The notes beneath the pieces were generated by a model that was given only the letters and a program-made list of their open reading frames with translations, had not been told where the DNA came from and did no database searches. From Otis tarda (Eukaryota > Chordata > Aves > Otidiformes > Otididae), in the NCBI GenBank assembly GCA_026413225.1, contig CM048552.1, positions 160,778,053 through 160,842,052 on the forward strand: a stretch of DNA of 64,000 nt. The letters are read 5' to 3'. The position numbers and the translations under genes are program-made. Shown piece after piece: positions 46,701 through 59,558 of this stretch (within the stretch, counting starts at the first letter, position 1; the number at the start of each line of letters is the position of its first letter).

Positions 46701-48269
46701 GCATTTTCCATCCAACAGCAAAGGTCTTTACCTGGGCGAACTCAGGCTGGCCTGGGAACAAGGAGCTGTGCTAGTACGTGAGTGGCCTTTGTGACAGCCA
46801 GGTGGGATTCAGCCAGGAGCTGTCCTCCTCTTTCCCAACAAGGTGGGCATCACGATCCGGGAGAGACAGCTTGCAGATGAAGCCAGCCATGGTTTCCTTG
46901 TCCTGCCACTACTTGAGAAAGTGCTCTATACCTCACGAAAAGAAGGGTATTCACAATCTCCAGCAGACCTGTACCCTGGACAGCATTGCTTCTTTACTAC
47001 TCTGCATTTGGAGGTGTAATCTGAACCGAATTGCCTGAGCAAAGTGACAAGGGGAAGACTATATCAACTTTCTCCTCTCTTCCTTGTGGGGCAAACAGAT
47101 TACTGATTCAGACTTTGTTAACTTGGATATTATGAAGATCATGCTTTGCAGAAACAGGTGATTAATTTTTCTAGGTCACTCCATTCCCATAGTGCAAATG
47201 CATGGTTAGAAAATTGTATAGAGACAATAAACAATGACTGCAAACCCTGCATCTTCTGCCTCAGAAGAAAAGAACAACTGAAAAGAAGATCTCATTAAGG
47301 TGTTCAAGACAGGAACATATTTTTAATACGTGTTCAATGCCTAGCACAGGGTGACCCCTTGTTGCCAAAACAAATGAAGTAGAAATACCATCAAGGTGTA
47401 TGATAGTAATTTCACAGTCTATCCAGGTTTGTAGACCGTGAGCTCCTTAAGACAGAGTCTGAGAATTAAATTAATCTCATGGGACACCAGCATCCATGTC
47501 CGAGCTATGAACTCTTCTTCTGTAGTCAATAGTGAGAAACAGGAACTGAAGGGTGCAAGTGTGTCTTAATCCAATAGAGATTTTAGAAGTAACTCAGATC
47601 AACTGTGCCCTGAAAGGGCCTATTTCTTTCAGTTGACAGTAAAGGATACATTATTTACCTAGCTCTAGGGTTAGATACCTCCATTTAGTCAACTAGTTTT
47701 CATCTGAATGAATGAATAACTGTTGAAAGGATTTTCATGTACATATTATTTTTAAGATTATAGATGTTCTCTGATTTTTAAGCTCATTAATGTTCATTGA
47801 AAGATCATGAGAAAAGGAAGTTTCTTTCAGGTTCATTTATTATGCAGTGATTTTTATTTCTATAAGTGATCACTGTTTTTTTTCAGCGTAACAGAGGCAT
47901 TCCTGTTATTTCTGCATATATATCACACTTCTAATATATAAGCACTGTAGGTATGTTATATTAAAAAAGGCAATGCACTTCAAGCAGTTAGCTTTTTACT
48001 TTAGTCACTGTAGCAGTTATTTAAGTAACACAATTATTATTATTTACAGGAAATTTTTATGAGCTTGAATGTTTAATAAAAACACTTTTCATTCCGATCT
48101 GTTTTCATTTGGGTTCCTATATAATATTTATGCTGTCCAAATATATAATGGGAAAGCAAAATTCCCAGCACTTTAAAGCAAAGGCAATGTGGTTGGCTCC
48201 CATACGAACGAATAGCAACGTCAGCTGTCCATCAGCCTCTGGCAGTGAGTTAGTCTTGCCTGAATGTAA

Positions 48270-48765
48270 AAGTTCTCAGTGTGGGTGTTGACATGTGAGC
48301 TGGATGTCCAAGCCTCATTGCAGACAGTGGAGTCATGGAGTGGGATTCAGTTGCCTGCACACAGGTATCCACTGCCTTTAGAGGCCTTTCCGCTCTTCCA
48401 CAGGCCAGTACAGATCTCCACAGATCTCCACAGTATAGATCTGCACCATATCGGAAACCCTCATGTAAAGGCCCTAAATGCCTCTTCTCTCTTGACAGTC
48501 TGTTGACTGCTTGGTCAGTGGAGTCTAGGGAGTTATTCAGGTGGCCAGCTGCCTAATTTTGGTCTAATTTAGGATCTTTTGAGTAGCTCCTAGATCCCTC
48601 ATTCAGTACAGAAATAAATCAGTCTAATGGCATTTTGGACTCCTCTGGAGCATCCAGAAGAACTCCTGTAAGGCCCTTATCACATCTGTTAGCTCCTTGT
48701 AGATGTCTAGAGAATACAGAGCATCTCACTTAGCATGAGGCACTTGTGTTACAGCAAGTTAATTC
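48270..48765 (+). repeat. Ancient unclassified repeat, copy 1
   Basis: It shares ordered, diverged blocks with 55250-55430: GTGGGATTCAGTTGCCT (48341) with GTGGAATCCAGTTACCT, GAGTAGCTCC with TTAGTAGCTC, AACTCCTGTAAGG with TCTCCTGTAACTT, and GAGCATCTCACTTAGCATGAGG with AAGCATCTCAAATAGCATCAGG. The colinearity argues for homology, but the family is unknown. It also holds a short 10-bp tandem repeat (CAGATCTCCA twice near 48413). Confidence 0.45.
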
Positions 48766-49437
48766 TGCCTGTTATTGACCACCTTTCCATTTCTACCATG
48801 TCAGATTAATAAACTTGGCTCTGCATAGCACCTGGACTATAAACATTGAATAAGACACAGTGAATTCCACTTCTTATATAACAGAAATTACATGTACATG
48901 ACATACATTCAGTGCAGAAGAAGCAAACCCCAAGAAAACCAACAAAGACATGTAGATGAAGGTCATTTATAATTGCTGCCACTGGACTGCAAAGCCACGA
49001 GAACATGGTGAACTTGTGAGCGTCTACTCTGTCCTCAGTAAATCATACACCTAAGTCCTAAATTCTAATAGCTTCAGTCATGTTCACTTCGGTAGGGCTA
49101 TTTGTGGAGAAGTCAGTTATTGACTGCTCAGCAGGGCTTCACGTACCTTTGCTCTAGCCCTCTGTAAGCTAAATATCTTGTCAAGCCTCAAGTTCTTCGT
49201 AGTAGACAGAGAAACATTGGCGCTTCCAGGGAGCTATTAATATGATCTCTGGCAGATGTCTACATTAGACTGTGGGAATTACGCTCTGAAAATGCCTGTG
49301 TTTTAAACCAGCTGTGGAGGAAGGCCATACTACTAACTTCTACTCCTGGAATTCTCTGTTACTGTGTACCTCAGTACATGCCAGTGTCCGGAGTGGGATC
49401 TGCTGAAGGATCTTGCAGATGTTCTCCTATTTTCCAT

Positions 49438-49469
49438 GGTGACTAAGTATCTGGAGTGGTAATATGGGG
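49438..49469 (+). repeat. 32-nt dispersed duplicate, copy 2
   Basis: GGTGACTAAGTATCTGGAGT followed by GGTAATATGGGG. It is the partner of 46669-46700, in the same orientation, 2.77 kb away. Confidence 0.8.
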
Positions 49470-51472
49470 CCTATGTGTTTTTCCCCAGTGTGAAGCTGCG
49501 ATGCTTGTAGGACCTTCACCTAGACCTAGGATCCAAAAAGTGCTGCTGGGTCTGCCAGCAGATGCACAACCTTAGACTACTCCTTAGTTAATGACGGATA
49601 AAATTAGATAGAATGAATCCTTTCCTTCTCCCTTCCCCAGTACTATTAAAGATCTTGGCTTTCCCATCACTGAATATCTGTAACTAGCCACTCAAGCTTT
49701 GCTGTTTACTGGCAGCTGCATTATAGAAGTGTCCTGTAATGCTGTCCCAACAACCTAGATTGATACATTGATATGATTGGGAGATGGGAAATAAAAGCAG
49801 GAGGAAACTATAGGAAATCTTTCAAAATGTAAAATACTTGTTTTTGACTGAAGAAAGTTCACAAAAGGGTCATTATTTGTATCAAGGTAAACCTTTTTAG
49901 TCCTTGTATTTTACCTCCCCTCTAACTACTAGTAATAGACATAAAAGTCCATAAAGTGTCAATTTCTGTCTGTTACAACGAAAGAAAAATGTATGAGATG
50001 CTTGGCTTGGGAAATCAGTTTTCAGTCTGCTGCAACCTACTATTTGTTATAAGTGGAGTCCTGCATTGCACACTCCTGTTATGAGTTCACAATATATCTG
50101 TGTGCTGCAGTCTAGCAAAATAAAAACAACTGCAAAAGGCTGGAGAAAACTAATTGCCAGTAAAGTATAACATATATTTTTCTTTGGAGAGTGAGAATCA
50201 CTACTTGCAATTAATTCAGAAATTACCCAAAACTTTAATTTCTCTATTGGTATCTACACTTGTGCAAAACTAACTGTTGCTGAAAAGACATCTTATGGTC
50301 TGTAATCACAAAAGGACCCTCTAATTCTCTAGTGGTAAATGAACAGGTGATATATTACAAAATCTATTTTTTTAATGGAAGCTTAGAACTTGTTGGTTGT
50401 CCTCATACTAACAATGCAAGAATTCATCACAGTGTAACACCTTCCAGGCAGGCGGTCATCATTGTTCCCGTCATGTTACTTGGAACCATCTAAATAAGCA
50501 TGGTCTATGCACTGCAAGTGGGGACACACACCCTGCTGCCAATTTCTAAACCTTATTTTTTCTTTTAATATCGTGTCAAAATACTAAAATGCAGAGGATA
50601 TTTATGTAGTCACTGTCTTTCTTTAGCATTAACAAGAACATTAAGAATTCACTTTTCCTTCTGCACAGATTCATGCCCAAACACGTGAAATGTGATCTTT
50701 CAGCTGAAAGAGCACTGCTGATGTATTTCCTGCTTAGATTCATCTTCCAGAGGCTGACAAAACAAACTTTCTGTGTATTGGAAAAAAACCTCTTGTCCTT
50801 ACTGAGTAGAGGCTGAAACATCAAATGGAAGGATGTGGATTTTAATCCAGATTTAAAAGGGGGAATTGCCATTGAATAAAACCTGTGCAGCCTCTGGAAT
50901 GAACTATTTTTGTTGGAGCTAAGCGATCCTTCTAGGTACATGATGACACCATGAAAATGAGTATGATTAGAAGTATCTATCAATACATTTTATAGGCCAA
51001 AATCTCCTTTGTGTGCATTTGATTCATAGACCCCAACTCCAAAGTCCAGCATTACAGTTACATTTAGAAATCTATAAATTGGATGTCTGAGCTAATCATC
51101 CAGATTCTCTTCATACTCAGTGGAGAGAAATGGATAATTCAGAGGGTAATTCAGGTTCTTGTCATCTCGAAATGAGTATCTTAAGCAAGGTCTGGACGTG
51201 CCTAATTCTCTCCACTGATTAATAAAGGAATGAGGTGATAGGTTAGACTTTGATAGCAACATTAGAAACATGAAAAAATAGGGCAAATAAATCCCACTTT
51301 ATCTTTGTCTAGTTTGATATGGCACAGATCCACAAACTTTAGCCTACTCATTTTGCTTTTTAAAATCCTAATATCCAAGCTCAGGAATCACATAATTTCT
51401 CAGTGTACAACAACTGAAGACCCATGACTATGCCATTTCTTCATCTTAATATGTGCAGACAAAGCTAGTAAT

Positions 51473-51893
51473 CGTAGAATAATATAATAGTTTGGGTTGG
51501 AAGGGATCTTTAAAGGTCATCTAGTCCAACCCCCCTGCAAGGAGCAGGGACATCTCCAACCAGGACCAGGTTGCTCAGAGCCCTGTCCAACCTGGCCTTG
51601 AACGTTTCTAGGGATGGGGCATCTACCACCTTTTCGGGCAACCTGTTCCAGTGTTCACCACCCTCAGTGTAAAAAATTTTTTCCTAATGTCCAGTCTGAA
51701 TCTCCCTCCCTTTAGTTTAAAACCATTATCCCTCATCCTATCACAACAGGCCCTGCTAAAGAGTTTCTCCCTGTCTTTCCTGTAAGTCCCCTTCAGGTAC
51801 TGGAAGGCTGCTATAAGGTCTCCCTGGAGCCTTCTCTTCTCCAGGCTGAACAGCTCCAACTCTCTCAGCCTATCCTCATAGGAGAGGAGCTCC
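51473..51893 (-). mobile_element. CR1 LINE, 5'-truncated, frameshifted
   Basis: The plus strand starts GTAGAATAATATAATAG (degenerate 3' end), then GGTTGGAAGGGATCTTTAAAGG and TCATCTAGTCCAACCCCCC. The minus-strand protein shows [20 protein letters not shown] and [15 protein letters not shown]. It then loses frame: a one-base deletion turns the usual HWNRLP into NTGTGCP. It is cut at about 51893, inside the region that in the copy at 33 kb continues as ...[11 protein letters not shown]. Fossil. Confidence 0.92.
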
Positions 51894-54759
51894 ATGAGTG
51901 GATTCTGAATACACATTTTGTATTTCACATCTCTCTAACAGGGTTATATACTACTGTTCATACCCCTAAGACATTCCTGGAAATGAGATGATGACTCTCT
52001 CTGGGTCTTCACACCCATCAGTTAAAGGAAGTTCAACCAGTACTAACAAGTACATTTTTAGAAGATGGTCAAGCAGGCACTGTGTTCAATGAGATAGGCA
52101 ACACATCACTATTCAGGCAAGGCAGACACTGCATGGTAATCAAGACTGTGCTTTTTTTTTTTACACTTAATTAAGATAGAGAGCTGTCTTTCCTGTTACT
52201 GCTGGAAAATGGTCTTGCTCATACTAAGCAGGGTTCGAACAGCAGGCAGACCCATACCACCTGAAGACAGAGGCAACCAGAGTAATAAAGCTCATTCTTA
52301 GTAACTGCCTCACGAGCATTAGGAATGCAATGCATCAGATACTGCAGCATGCAGAATCATTCAGCTGGGGGATGGAATAATATCACTGTTTTTAAAAACA
52401 GGACTCTGGCAGGTCTGCCAGGAGGGTTCTGACAGCCACCATAAGTCATCCGCCTTTGCCACCTGAAACTAGTATTAACCATGAGGGAAAAAGTGATTGC
52501 ACAGACTTAAACTTCCTTAGATATCGCCATGACACAGAAACTGAGAATAAACAAAACCTGACACTAAGCAAACATCTGTTTTTGGAGAACCAAGCAAAGC
52601 CTAAATCTGACACCAAATGACCACAACAAATGCTGTAAAATATATTTATTCATTGTGCGCATTGTATCCAGACAGCTAATAAGAAACAAGACTCTCTTTA
52701 AACATGCAAACCCGAAAACTGGAGGAGCTGTACACCTTATGTTCTACAGGAGTTATGTGCTGATTAACATCACACAGGGTGAAATGGAGTGTCCAACAGC
52801 ACAGCATCTAAGGGTTTGAGGAGAGTAGCCTGTGGGAAGTCAACAGGCTTCTAAAACATATGCATGAGCCTGTCATCTTCACTCTTAAGAGTGTGGCCAA
52901 TACCTTCTGAGCTATGAGGCCTTTTACAGGCTTATTGTTTGTATCTTCTCCTATGGCCTCTGTACGCAGAAGGTGTTTGAAAAATTGTCAGTATTTTAAA
53001 CCCTCTAAGAGTTATACCTACTGGATTTTATTATAGGGCCTCTTGAGAAATAAAATGTTGAGAATAAACATCCTATCTCAGGAAAATTGTGCTATCATTG
53101 CATATATTTAACAATTCTAGACTCTGGACTAAAGGGATTCTAACAAAACTGAAACATGAACTTCACTTTCAGGAGTGCCCCAGAGGATTCCCTGGGCAAT
53201 TCAGATCAATATCTTAATAGTATACTGTTCTGTTAATTTCAGTCTTTTATAGCTAAAATGCAAAGCAGATTAATTTTTTTTTTAAATCATATTTTCTACT
53301 TCATGTAGTTTTGGAGCTCTGGGAAGGAATTGTTCACAACAGATTTGTTAGGTTACTATTGCAATTTTTTTTTATTGTAACAAAAAACATTACACAATGG
53401 AATAAAAAAAACCATTAAAAATATGACTGAATTGACACTTAAAATACATCCCACTCTATTCCTAAAAAAGTTTTTGAGGATCTTTTGCTCATGGAAATGG
53501 AGACTTTGTTTACTTATATTTTAAGGAAAGCAGGAGGGAAGATAAAAGAACATTTTCCTACAAAGTGTGACATAATATATTCCCCTCCTCAGGGTAAAGA
53601 GCATGAAAGGTTTTCTTTTGCAGACTGATGCAAGCTCATCCACTTATCTATGCAGCCACTATACTGTAGTTGAATGTAAATCATTCGCAAAATGCCATGG
53701 CCAATTTCTCAGTTGCCTATCTCCGTAGTATGCATGTGCATTATGCATTATACAGTTAATAGTGCATCAGCTCCCTCATGGAAAATGAAGAAAGCTTCCC
53801 TGTCCTCCTGAAAGAAAATGTGGAATTATTTTACACACGTCCAGCCAGGTCAGGCTGCAGTACATTCTCGGGAGAAATTTGAGCCAAATTAAGGCAGCAC
53901 TGTGCTGTACGGTGATGAGGTGGATACAGAGGTATTTGAGGCAGCTCAAACGCAGAAGGTAGTATGGCTATATCAGCACGGTACTCTCTGTAGACTGATT
54001 AGTCCTGCTAAGAAGCAGGATATAATAGTCCAAGCTAAATGCTTTGGCGTACTTCACAAGTGAGATGATGCACATCTGTGCGGTGCTGTGCTCCTGCCTT
54101 TCCCTTGGGCTGTGCTGAACCCTGCTGAGATGGCCTTCTCTCTGAAAAGCAGGGACCTCTAACATTTACAAAGCTTAAAAAGCTGGAAAGCCTAAGGGAA
54201 CCTACTTTATCAAACTCCTCCGGAGGAGCTCAGTGGTTTTTTCAAGATTGGATGGCAAGACAGGCTCAATCTTAGGGAGAGAGCCCAGGAGCCCTGGGAG
54301 CTTGCTTCCCTTGCTCCAGTGCTATCTCAAGGCACAGGTCCCAGAGCCAAATGCCACCGCAGTGTCTGCATTGCTCACATGAATCTGTGGGGTCTGAGAC
54401 CATGGGGAACCTTATGCCAGCTTTTAGCTCTCTGAGGGAATACATACACTCCTTTCCAAGCATGAGGCATAATTCTTGAAGTGGGAGAAAAATACTGGAA
54501 GGGAACATGCTCTGAGCATTGGGAAGAATTAAATCAGCTAGAATGCAAAATTTCAGAAAGAACTGCTATCATTTTAGCCTACAAGACACACACAAAGTAA
54601 AGATGGTGAAGATGAAACTTAAAGAAGTGTTTTGCCCAGCATTGTACAAAGACAAATGGGAATGAAGGTGAAGAATAAGAATACCAAAGCTTACACCATG
54701 TTGCATTGTCCTCCAGATAGTCCTCTGGGAAGCAAAAGGGAAACAGATTCAGGGAACAG

Positions 54760-54779
54760 AAAAACAAAACAAAACAAAA
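54760..54779 (+). repeat. (AAAAC)n short tandem repeat
   Basis: About four copies of AAAAC, ending in AAAAT. Confidence 0.85.
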
Positions 54780-55239
54780 TAAACCACAGGTTATACCAAA
54801 CAGGCAACCACAGAGAAGATAACGAGTCTTTATAAGCAGTTGTTTTTAAATGAGAAATCTTAGATCATGCTCTACAGAAGCAGCTGAGCTCAGCGGTTAA
54901 AATTATTTAATTTCTGACAGTATTTATCTTACTGAACTTCAGGTATAATTGCTAGATGCCTAGACTAAAGTTGTCACTTCTGGGCACTTTGTAATAGAGG
55001 GATATGGAATGATTTCTCTGAGCTGCTTAAACCTATACTTTAGGATGAGACGAGTCATGTTTAGAAATACTTGGTCTCAATTCAATGTCCTAAACCTATG
55101 TTTAGACAACTGAACAAAGACTTTTATTTCTCTCTGTTAACAGTAAAAACTACAGTCACCTAGACTTCAAATCTAGATAGCTGGTTATAGCTATCTACAC
55201 TATGGATCTCTAGGTTGAATCAGAAAAGTCCTCATTTTT

Positions 55240-55960
55240 GCTCCTGTTATAGTCAGTAGAGAAATAGGGTGGAATCCAGTTACCTAAATATAGGCATAGA
55301 AAGTGAATTTAGTAGCTCTGAGGTATTCCATCTTACTTCCAGCCAGGTCTCCTGTAACTTTGCTTTCACGTTTGGACATCTTGAAGACCATAAGCATCTC
55401 AAATAGCATCAGGTGACTATGTTTATGTAGCTGAATTCCACCGAGAGGGACCTGCAGAGAACAGCTGGGGCTCAGTTCTGTTCTCCAAGTTGGACACCAC
55501 TTAGCAGGCCTCCTCTAGGCCTCCAACTGCCAGTCCAGGAGGGCATGAGCATCCCAAATTACTGTCCTATCTGCCAGCTCAATCAGATGTCTTAGGTACT
55601 CCGAGGCATCTCAGTGTTGCCTATTTGCATCTGGGTATCTCAGTTGAGCCTTTCATTTCCCAGTCTGTGGGAGGTGTCTGTGACAGATGGGGTGAATCGT
55701 TCTCCAAAGATGTGTGTCTGTCTCCACTGACTTCAGAAGGAGCCTGACTTCTAGGTCCTGTGCTGTGAAGACATGATTGAATTGCCTGAGCATAGGTATC
55801 TTGAATTGCTTGAGATGCTGCAGCACATTCTACCCAGCTTCCCACTGCTGCTCCAGAAGTATATTTGTCTCCTCTAGTCCTGTGCTGTATCTACTGGCTC
55901 CATGTCTCAGATACTCTGGGATGTCTCAGATGGTGCTTTACATCCGTGCTTAGACAACTC
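55240..55960 (+). repeat. Ancient unclassified repeat, copy 2
   Basis: Blocks colinear with 48270-48765 lie at 55268-55430. Further right, phrases such as GTACTCCGAGGCATCTCAG and GATACTCTGGGATGTCTCAG recur in the same style, so the repeat may extend to about 55940. It is strongly diverged and no coding is visible. Confidence 0.4.
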
Positions 55961-58900
55961 TTTCAAGCTCTGCATAACTTCCTAAAGACACCTGATGCAT
56001 TTTAAACAAGTTATACCACTGCTTTTGGGGGATATTTAATTTTTTTCACATTTCTCACGATTTATTTTGATGTAGTTCTTATTAGTAAGCCTTACTGGTT
56101 ACAGCTATGACAATAACACAGGGAAACCACTTTCCCTTCTCTTGGAATGGAGTGGCTGGATTAATCACACAAGTTCAGGCAAGGATGAAGGAGCACTTTC
56201 TCATATGGGTTCAACACTCGGTGATTTCAGTGTAGGCTTCTTATAAGGGCTGCTTTGTGCAACATACCTGATAAAATACGCTCAACTGAATTAAGTTTAT
56301 AAAAGGGGATATGAGCAGGAGTTAAAAAAAAATTATTCAGCTATGCTACATGTTTGTACAAGATTGAGGTGCAGAGGAAATATTTTCTAAACTTGGTTCC
56401 TTCTGAGGACATGCTGTCAAAGACAGATGAAAGCAGAATTGTTTGTCACTTCTTTTGAAGTTTACATAGCCGCATGTTTGGACTTTGTGATGACAGTTTA
56501 AAGTTAAGTGGTCTGGCAGCGTTTTATGAATACAAACTCCAGAACAGATTTCTAAAAGCACTAACGAAAGACTGAAGAGTCAGCTGAGCCACAAGGAAAG
56601 ATTTGTTTCTTATATTTATAATAATCAAAAGGGGCTTGAACTGCTTGACAGTGCTATCAAAATACCAATATTATTGCAGGTTTGTATTAAGCAAGCAATA
56701 GAAAATGATCAGTGTGCAGACTGGAAAACTGCTGGGAGTGGGGTCCTCCTTATGTCCTGTTAGCGTTGCAAGGGTGAGGAGGATCTAGCTGAAGCTGGTC
56801 CTCCACGCTCTGTCTATAGTTAATGAAGAGAGATACGTGATTCAGAGAATGATTCAGCACATTGAACACTGAGGATCTCATGCAGGCAGCTTGAATGGTG
56901 TTCCTGGTGAGGCAGGAGTGCAGCATTTATATCATTCTGGATATAATTACCCAGATTGGTGTGAGATGCAGGCAGTGACCTTTCCTAAGTGCTGCTAAGG
57001 GATTATAGCTCTGACACAAGGCCTTCTGCTCTAATCCACATAAACAGTCTTTCCTTGCTCCAGCTGAGATCAGTGGCCATCTCTAACATGAGGGATTGTT
57101 GGTGTCAGCCCAAAAGGAGATAACTTGTGCATCACTGCCATTTGGAGATGGATTTGATACCAACACTCATTACCAACAGGCCATGAATAGTTATTGTTTT
57201 AAATGTGAGCAGCAAGAAAAACAAATAGGTATTTGGCTCTAATGCTTTTTAAAGTAACACTAGCGATGCTAAGCTCCTTGTTTTTTTTTTTTTGAAATAA
57301 TGTGTGAACAAACCTAGCTAAATCATATGGAGACAAGCTGCCTTTTGAAAGTCTACAAGTTATTATGAGTTATAAAGGATTGTCTGCATTGGCAATTTTC
57401 ATTAGTTAGGGCCTTTAAAGGCCAGCAGCATATGACATATCTCTGGTTTATTCAGGATGCTGCTCAGTATTTTGCAAGTATGTAGTTTAAACAAGATATG
57501 AATGTGTTTAGAAGTATTCTTCTTATGTGAATATGAAATGTCCCTTAAACCTGTCTTTTCGTTGCAAAAAATGCTTGAACTGTTCTTACAACATAAGAGT
57601 AATCCAAGCTGAACTATGCTACCAGCCTTCCCTCTTATCCTCTTCCTCCCACTACCTCTGTGTGTAACCTTTAACTTTGATGGAGCATGACTGAAACCTA
57701 CAGGCTTTGGTGACCTTTGACTTCACCTTGGCCAATTCTAGATTAAAATCCAAGCCTCTGCACTGAGCAATGCACAATGGCTGGTTCTTTGAATCAAAAG
57801 CGGAAAGATAAAATTAAAATACGGATTGAGTATTACCAGCCAAATTTTCAGCCTGAGATGCTACACTGAATCTGCTGTGTTAGAAAGACCTACGTCTACA
57901 ATGGAGGTAAACATCTTATTTTCTGATTCTCCTTTTGGATAACCAGACTACACTATTTCCAGAAGAACAGAGAACTAAAAAATGTTGCTTTTTGCTGCAG
58001 GGTAGTCCCATGTCTTGACTACAAGACTGTGTTATTTTCCAGTTGAATTGCCATGAAGATTGACAGAATACAGCAGATGGATAGAATACAGCATAGACAG
58101 AGGCAATTGGTAAGTCTTGGCACTGTGAAAGACAGCTGTGATCATCAGAGGAATTTGCAGAATGATGGTATCAAGGAGATACCCAGGTCCTTATTTGAAT
58201 TAGTGTATTTGGGTTCCTGCTCAGCTATATGAGCTGCATATCAGAGAAATGTCTAGACAACTTAGGCTTGTGATCAGAACTGTAGCAAGACATTTTGGTG
58301 CTTTTGTGCAGCCAGCACCTGCCTGGCACCCAGCAGGAGTGCAGGTCACCAAAACCTCATACCGCAGCTAACAGTGGCTGTTCCCAGCCAAGCTCTCCTC
58401 TCCCCTCCCTCTTGCTACAGCCCTGAGCACAATTCTTTTCTGTAAGACACGCCAACGCTGTGCTGCAAGTGTTCAGCAATAAGCTCGTCAAGCGGAAGGT
58501 ATGAGATCCAGTCTGTTTGGATTCAGATGCTTTACAACTCTTCAATTTAGCTCATTGGCTTTACCTCAAGATGATTGCTGAGGAAGTATTAACAGCTATA
58601 ATAATTAGCCCACTATAAATCTATAGATGTATAAATAGCAAGAATATTGAAGTCTGAAATGTGAATCCAATGACTGGTAGTAAAGAGAATAATCTTATGT
58701 TAAAGTCTTGTTTTCAAAACGATTGCATAAATAAAGCAAGATTAATGATCACTGAAGTTTTAGCTGATAAAAGTCAATTTTTGAGATGGATGGAAATAAA
58801 GTAGTGGTAATTTTATAATTAAGTAAAGAAGTGGAACAAATCAATGTGCCTTTGCAAGTGTATATGTTAAAGAACTAGCTGCTAAAAATCGCTCTAATAC

Positions 58901-59260
58901 ATAAAAACATTTTAAATAAAATAAAAAAAAATATAAAATATTGCTGTAGATTACTTTTCAAAGAGAATTAATACTGCAAAGCACCTGTCATGACTCATCT
59001 GTTTCTTAGCCTGCAGGAAAGAGCTTATTGTTTTCTAACGTTTCTAATACATAAAACCTGAGTCATATTGTTCTCCTACAATGCAATTCTGTACCGTCTC
59101 CAATGGAGAAAAAAAAAGATTTACTGAATGCTGGAATAGCTGGCATAGAAAAACTATATAAAGTGATTATGAAATTATTAAGAAAAATTGTCAGGAGATT
59201 ACAACTCTTCTACTATATTACCAAGCGATTTCTACTAATTTGAAAATGGAATATATTCTG

Positions 59261-59266
59261 CCTTAC
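59261..59266 (-). other. GPC6: 5' splice site (GTAAGG) after the RSSR exon
   Basis: On the minus strand the exon ends GATAGGCTG and is followed by GTAAGG, a good U2-type donor. It opens the 54-kb intron. Confidence 0.88.
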
Positions 59267-59410
59267 CAGCCTATCCAAACTTGTACCAGCAGCAGTTGTA
59301 GGTTGCTCCTCTGGGTTATATGGTCTAAACCGAGTATTAAAGTTTTCAGGGACAGAACGGGATGATCTCAGGGCAGGTGCTGCTTTAGGTTGGCCACATC
59401 CTTGGAAAAC
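59267..59410 (-). CDS. GPC6: Glypican-6 internal exon with cysteine and RSSR convertase motif
   Basis: This 144-nt exon (48 codons, phase 0 at both ends) lies between a TCTCTTTCAG acceptor and a GTAAGG donor. It starts VFQGCGQPK, has one cysteine at residue 5, then RSSR at residues 15-18, then [15 protein letters not shown], and ends [11 protein letters not shown]. In glypicans this stretch lies roughly at residues 340-385 of about 555. It belongs to the cysteine-stabilised core, and an RXXR motif here is the furin-like convertase site that splits the core into disulphide-linked subunits. It is probably exon 6 of 9 (inferred from family layout). It joins in frame to the exon at 5117-4981. Oddity: the first 55 nt and the acceptor are duplicated in tandem immediately upstream (59504-59651). 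GPC4 is the main alternative, but GPC4 differs after the RXXR motif. Confidence 0.9.
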
Positions 59411-59432
59411 CTGAAAGAGACATTGTAGGTTA
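59411..59432 (-). other. GPC6: 3' splice site (proximal acceptor) of the RSSR exon
   Basis: Minus-strand ACAATGTCTCTTTCAG precedes the exon start GTTTTCC. It is a short pyrimidine tract followed by CAG. The same 3' splice site is repeated identically at 59559-59580 by the tandem duplication. Confidence 0.85.
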
Positions 59433-59503
59433 TATGACAATCATAGAAAAAGGGAAGATAGGATTTTACAGTCTGTTTATTATCTCTTTCATATATTTGA
59501 AAC

Positions 59504-59558
59504 AACGGGATGATCTCAGGGCAGGTGCTGCTTTAGGTTGGCCACATCCTTGGAAAAC
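59504..59558 (-). pseudogene. Duplicated partial GPC6 exon (first 55 nt, no donor)
   Basis: This is the upstream copy of the exon start, made by the 148-bp duplication. It has an intact acceptor (CAG at 59559-59561) and codes [18 protein letters not shown] plus one base, then runs into intron sequence at 59503. No donor follows at its edge. If the exon were entered here and read on through the intron copy, the frame adds twelve codons and meets TAA. The normal exon at 59410-59267 remains intact, so exon definition should favour it. Usage is unknown. Confidence 0.85.

Larger units (their letters stand above)
46701..51472 (-). other. Intron with old repeat copy and 32-nt duplicate
   Basis: Contains ancient repeat copy 1 and the second 32-nt duplicate; otherwise unique. 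Open frames such as 50576-50983 (minus) show no domain. Confidence 0.55.
51894..59260 (-). other. 5' part of the 54-kb intron
   Basis: AT-rich. Contains ancient repeat copy 2, the (AAAAC)n run and an A/T-rich patch at 58900-58945. A small direct repeat, AGAATACAGCA, occurs twice near 58.07-58.10 kb. No exon recognised. Confidence 0.6.

Noticed and set aside
48600-48620. 16-nt match ACAGAAATAAATCAGT shared with about 46.36 kb
   Set aside because: A 16-mer shared once within 64 kb is near chance expectation, and the flanks do not match.
50576-50983. 135-codon minus-strand frame
   Set aside because: No recognisable domain, AT-rich codon content of intronic type, no splice context.
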